NCBI GenBank assembly: GCA_031277155.1
Contig: JAITMW010000134.1
Span: 1-7,856, forward strand
DNA length: 7,856 nt
Reading direction: 5' to 3'
DNA from: Clostridiales bacterium
Lineage (GTDB): Bacteria > Bacillota > Clostridia > Lachnospirales > WRAX01
Positions 5,397-7,856 of the stretch are shown here, in pieces (within the stretch, counting starts at the first letter, position 1; each line of letters begins with the position of its first letter). The notes beneath the pieces are model-generated. The model saw only the letters and a program-made list of their open reading frames with translations, had not been told where the DNA came from and ran no database searches. A program made the translations under genes and the position numbers.

Positions 5397-6515
5397 ATGA
5401 AAATTACAGCAATATGCGCACCATCGGGGCCGGATTTTGGGCTTAACGCGGCCTTTGCGGTGGTTTGCGACACATTGACCGAATTGGGTGAGGAAATACA
5501 GACCGTGGATTTATCCACGGCGGGTCTCACATATTATGACGGCGGCGCGTCCGACACGGCCCATGCTCTGATGGAGGGTCTTAAGGGCGCGGACGGCCTA
5601 ATTTTTGCTTGCTCTGCTGTTTTTCACGCGCCTTCCGCGCTGATGCATACCTTTGTGGAATATTTTCAAAGCCCAATGTATCAAAATCTTATTAAGCAAA
5701 AAAACTGTCTGCTGCTTAACATTTCTCAGGATGGGGGCGAGCGCGCCGCGGCAGAACAGCTTTCACGTATGCTGGGCACCCTTGGGGCAATTGATGTGGT
5801 GCGCATTTCTTTGGATGTGGTATTGGCGGATGTGGCCAGCCCCTATGTCGTAGAATTGATTGAGAGGCAGACAGAGGATTTTTATCGAATCCTGCGGCAA
5901 AAGCGCAAATATTTTCTGCCGCTGCCGGATAGGCGAAAAGTGGACAGAACCCCGGATTACAGCGAGCCCGTCATTACAAGGTCCGATTCTCAAGAAATTG
6001 ACGTGCTGTATAAAAAGCACAATCTGGATAGCATTAACGAATCTGCGCAAATGGATATAAACAAAATTGCGGCCATGTTTGCGAAAAAATATGTGGCCAG
6101 CGAAAGCGAAAATGTGGCCATCATCGTGGAAGACAAGGCGGCGCCCGACAAACCGGCCCGAGAAAAGCCCGCCCCGGCGGCGCCCTCCTCAAAAAGCTGC
6201 AAGCAGTTGACAGCCAGCCTACCGCATTATTTCAATCCCCAGCTTGCTAAGAATTTGGATGCCGTGATACAGCTTGACATCTCCGGTAACGGTGGCTTTT
6301 CGGGCCATCTGGCAATATCCGGCCAAAATTGCGTCTTCCATGAGGGCGGCGCGGAAAAAAATGACATAATTGTGATTGCGGACACCAATGCCTGGACGGA
6401 CATCCTAAAAAAGAAAACCACGGCGCAAAAAGCCTTTATGACAGGCAAGCTGAAGGTGCGCGGCAACTTTGTGCTGCTTACGAAGTTTGACCAGCTGTTT
6501 AACAAAATTCCGTGA
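5397..6515 (+). CDS. Flavodoxin-like (NAD(P)H:FMN reductase type) and SCP2 domain fusion
   Basis: The product is 372 residues. Residues 1-170 look like a flavodoxin/NADPH-dependent FMN reductase fold: MKITAICAP first strand, then GADGLIFACSAVFHAPSALM (64-83) in the place of the usual flavin-contacting 'ADGIIFGSPVYF' region, and LLLNIS (105-110). Residues 171-270 are a charged linker ending in a Lys/Ala/Pro-rich stretch (248-265). Residues ~272-370 match a sterol carrier protein 2 (SCP2) domain, with a hydrophobic-ligand fold ending KAFMTGKLKVRGNFVLLTKF (345-364). The phosphate-binding loop is APSGPDFGLN, lacking the usual Ser-Pro-Arg and following Ser/Thr, so FMN binding is uncertain. No signal peptide, so it is cytoplasmic. 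Ribosome binding site GAGG (5386-5389), 7 nt before ATG. It starts 16 bp after the lipoprotein gene, implying one transcript. Substrate unknown. Confidence 0.75.
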   Translation: MKITAICAPSGPDFGLNAAFAVVCDTLTELGEEIQTVDLSTAGLTYYDGGASDTAHALMEGLKGADGLIFACSAVFHAPSALMHTFVEYFQSPMYQNLIKQKNCLLLNISQDGGERAAAEQLSRMLGTLGAIDVVRISLDVVLADVASPYVVELIERQTEDFYRILRQKRKYFLPLPDRRKVDRTPDYSEPVITRSDSQEIDVLYKKHNLDSINESAQMDINKIAAMFAKKYVASESENVAIIVEDKAAPDKPAREKPAPAAPSSKSCKQLTASLPHYFNPQLAKNLDAVIQLDISGNGGFSGHLAISGQNCVFHEGGAEKNDIIVIADTNAWTDILKKKTTAQKAFMTGKLKVRGNFVLLTKFDQLFNKIP

Positions 6516-6517
6516 AA

Positions 6518-7414
6518 TTAGCTTTTGCGCGGCTTGATTTTCGTAATTATCATTCCGATAACAACCACCACGCCGCCAACAAAGGCCAGGGGCGGCACAT
6601 GCTCCCCAAGCCAGAAAAACGCGATGATGATGGTCAAAAAGGGTGAAAGATATAAAAAGCTGGTGACATATACGGTTTTTTCGGCCCTGTTGAGGGCATA
6701 GCCCCACATGAAATAGGCGATGGCGGCGGGAAACAGCCCAAGGTATGCCACCACAATATTTGCCGTCATTGGTGCCGTGGGCAGCTCCCGAATCAAATTC
6801 GGCAAAAAGACGCACATAAACAGCGTGCCAATGGCGATGGGATAGGCCGTCACCTGCATCACGCTGTATTTTTTCAGCAAGTGCCTTTGGATGACGATGA
6901 AAACCCCGGCGGAGACGGCGGCGGACAAAAGCAGCCAAACGCCGAAGTTGACTTCAAAATCCGTAACCTGGGTCATGGCGATTATCACAATGCCCGCAAA
7001 GCTGACCAGCACGCCGGCCCAAACCGTGGCCCCGGCCTTTTCTTTTAGAAAGACTATTGTCATAATGAGGGTGAACACAGGCGCCGCCGCAATGATAAAG
7101 CCGCTGATGCCCGATGTCACCATGTCCGTCCCCGTGTTAAACGCCCACATATACAAAAACAGGCCCACAAAGCCGCAGGTGATAAACAGCGGCAAGTCCT
7201 TTCTTTCGGGCAGGGGCACTTTTTTTATTGCGCAATATGTAAGAAGCAGGGCGGTGGCTATGAAAAATCGAAACAGCATCAGGGCCTCGGGCGAAAAATA
7301 GTCCAGGGAAAATTTAACCGCCGGAAAGGCGGAGGACCAAAACAGCACCGTCCCTCCGGCGGCTATATATGGCATGATTTTTGAGCGTAATGATTTTTGC
7401 TTATTGGTCGTCAT
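6518..7414 (-). CDS. EamA family (DMT superfamily) transporter
   Basis: The product is 298 residues with about ten hydrophobic helices arranged as two EamA repeats, roughly 15-145 and 155-293. The first repeat has the family's typical start, GGTVLFWSSAFPAVKFS (20-36), plus FRFFIATALLL. The second ends in FLYLSPFLTIIIAFFWLGE (about 250-268), where the Pro and the Glu after the helix are characteristic. Members export metabolites such as amino acids or nucleotides; this sequence does not reveal the substrate. ATG 7414 is preferred, with AGGG about 7 nt upstream. An in-frame ATG at 7435 overlaps the preceding stop as ATGA and would add seven residues. Further upstream extension runs through the neighbouring gene. 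It is downstream of the small membrane protein gene and ends 2 bp from the convergent fusion gene. Confidence 0.9.
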   Translation of the reverse strand: MTTNKQKSLRSKIMPYIAAGGTVLFWSSAFPAVKFSLDYFSPEALMLFRFFIATALLLTYCAIKKVPLPERKDLPLFITCGFVGLFLYMWAFNTGTDMVTSGISGFIIAAAPVFTLIMTIVFLKEKAGATVWAGVLVSFAGIVIIAMTQVTDFEVNFGVWLLLSAAVSAGVFIVIQRHLLKKYSVMQVTAYPIAIGTLFMCVFLPNLIRELPTAPMTANIVVAYLGLFPAAIAYFMWGYALNRAEKTVYVTSFLYLSPFLTIIIAFFWLGEHVPPLAFVGGVVVVIGMIITKIKPRKS

Positions 7415-7431
7415 ACTTATCCCTACTGATG

Positions 7432-7788
7432 TCATCCTCGATTTTCCCAATCCGCCCTTTTGCCCCATGCAAAGCCGATACCCGCGCAAACTGCCATACC
7501 AACTAAAGGAAGGCCGACGATTATGCCATAAACGCCATAATTGCGCATCCAATATACGCCAATCACGAATATCGTTATGATGATTCCATAGCCAAGCATA
7601 TTAAGTATCAAAAGCTTTTTGCCTGACAATGGGGCCCTAAGTTTAATTCTTTGACGTACTACAGCTGATAGCGGGACAAAGGCAACTGAGGTGGCCAAAA
7701 TGCCTAGCCAGTATAAGCCGAAGAACAACGAGGCGATACCTATTGCTAAAATTATCCAGCCAACGCTTTCTGTACGCCTAATTTGCAT
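7432..7788 (-). CDS. Small four-helix membrane protein, unknown
   Basis: The product is 118 residues with about four hydrophobic helices (9-25, 26-43, 58-80, 85-107) and short charged loops: VRQRIKLR at 44-51 and a polar tail GKRADWENRG. I recognise no family. The frame from ATG 7788 is open and hydrophobic throughout, and it sits in a tight same-strand arrangement: it overlaps the upstream gene by 11 bp and precedes the EamA gene by 17 bp (or overlaps it by ATGA if that gene starts at 7435). A GAGG lies 12 nt before the start, rather far, so translation may depend on coupling to the upstream gene. The DNA looks more AT-rich than the flanking genes. It may assist the transporter, but only adjacency supports that. 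Confidence 0.68.
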   Translation of the reverse strand: MQIRRTESVGWIILAIGIASLFFGLYWLGILATSVAFVPLSAVVRQRIKLRAPLSGKKLLILNMLGYGIIITIFVIGVYWMRNYGVYGIIVGLPLVGMAVCAGIGFAWGKRADWENRG

Positions 7789-7856
7789 AGCGCACAGCGG
7801 CCTCTACCAGCGCTTTTTTCAAATCGTCCTCAATTTTGCCAAGCTCCGCCTCGGCA
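7778..7856 (-). CDS. C-terminal fragment of a gene entering from the right edge, unknown
   Basis: The minus-strand frame read from the window edge is open for 25 codons to a TAG stop at 7780-7778. It ends with IEDDLKKALVEAAVRYAN (residues 8-25 of the visible part), a charged amphipathic helix consistent with a real protein C-terminus. It is too short to be seen as an independent gene and the family cannot be named. The stop overlaps the start of the 118-residue membrane protein by 11 bp, which supports a shared transcript coming from outside the window. Confidence 0.55.
   Translation of the reverse strand, partial: AEAELGKIEDDLKKALVEAAVRYAN

Noticed and set aside
4259..5530. Long minus-strand open frame of 423 codons opposite the lipoprotein gene
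   Set aside because: It is fully antisense to a gene with a lipobox, promoter, ribosome binding site and M1-family sequence. Its translation is rich in Arg, His and Gly with no recognisable domain, as expected for the shadow of a codon-biased gene.
7415..7552. Extended N-terminus of the EamA transporter reaching 7552
   Set aside because: The extension runs through the upstream membrane protein gene in another frame and has no hydrophobic or family character. A start at 7414 or 7435 fits better.

Overview
The window looks like chromosomal DNA from an endospore-forming Clostridia-type Firmicute. The strongest evidence is a full-length Spo0A at 1088-1876, the master sporulation regulator, whose DNA-binding domain is nearly textbook. 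GGAGG-type ribosome binding sites, TTG starts, sigma-A type promoters and a clostridial-style MurG agree with this. I cannot name a genus. No transposase, integrase, phage gene, tRNA, rRNA or CRISPR array is visible.

Layout. (1) At 2-911, the 3' end of a DUF6062-family gene overlaps a single-pass membrane protein with an extracytoplasmic domain. (2) At 912-1087 is an AT-rich control region with a 12-bp tandem repeat inside an inverted repeat and a good sigma-A promoter, leading into spo0A. (3) At 1878-2268, two copies of a 19-bp GC-rich palindromic unit run into the promoter of a small HPr-like gene, which ends in an intrinsic terminator. (4) On the minus strand, murG (2670-3731) is coupled by TAATG to a GtrA-family membrane protein (2260-2670) whose stop codon lies inside that terminator. 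(5) At 3732-3829 two predicted divergent promoters overlap at their -10 boxes. (6) On the plus strand, a lipoprotein with an M1 metallopeptidase (gluzincin) fold (3830-5380) is followed after 16 bp by a flavodoxin-like/SCP2 fusion (5397-6515). (7) Converging from the right on the minus strand are an EamA-family transporter, a four-helix small membrane protein and the tail of a third gene (6518-7856), closely packed or overlapping.

Most gene-level functions are ordinary: sporulation control, peptidoglycan lipid II synthesis and transport. The unusual theme is proteins that keep a recognisable enzyme fold but have lost its catalytic residues. The HPr-like protein has Ser where the phosphorylatable His should be, but keeps the regulatory Ser motif. 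The M1-like lipoprotein has substitutions at five catalytic or zinc-binding positions in an intact 516-codon frame. The flavodoxin-like domain next to it also has an atypical phosphate-binding loop. The lipoprotein and the flavodoxin/SCP2 fusion appear to form a two-gene operon that could link the cell surface to lipid or redox handling. That last step is inference only.
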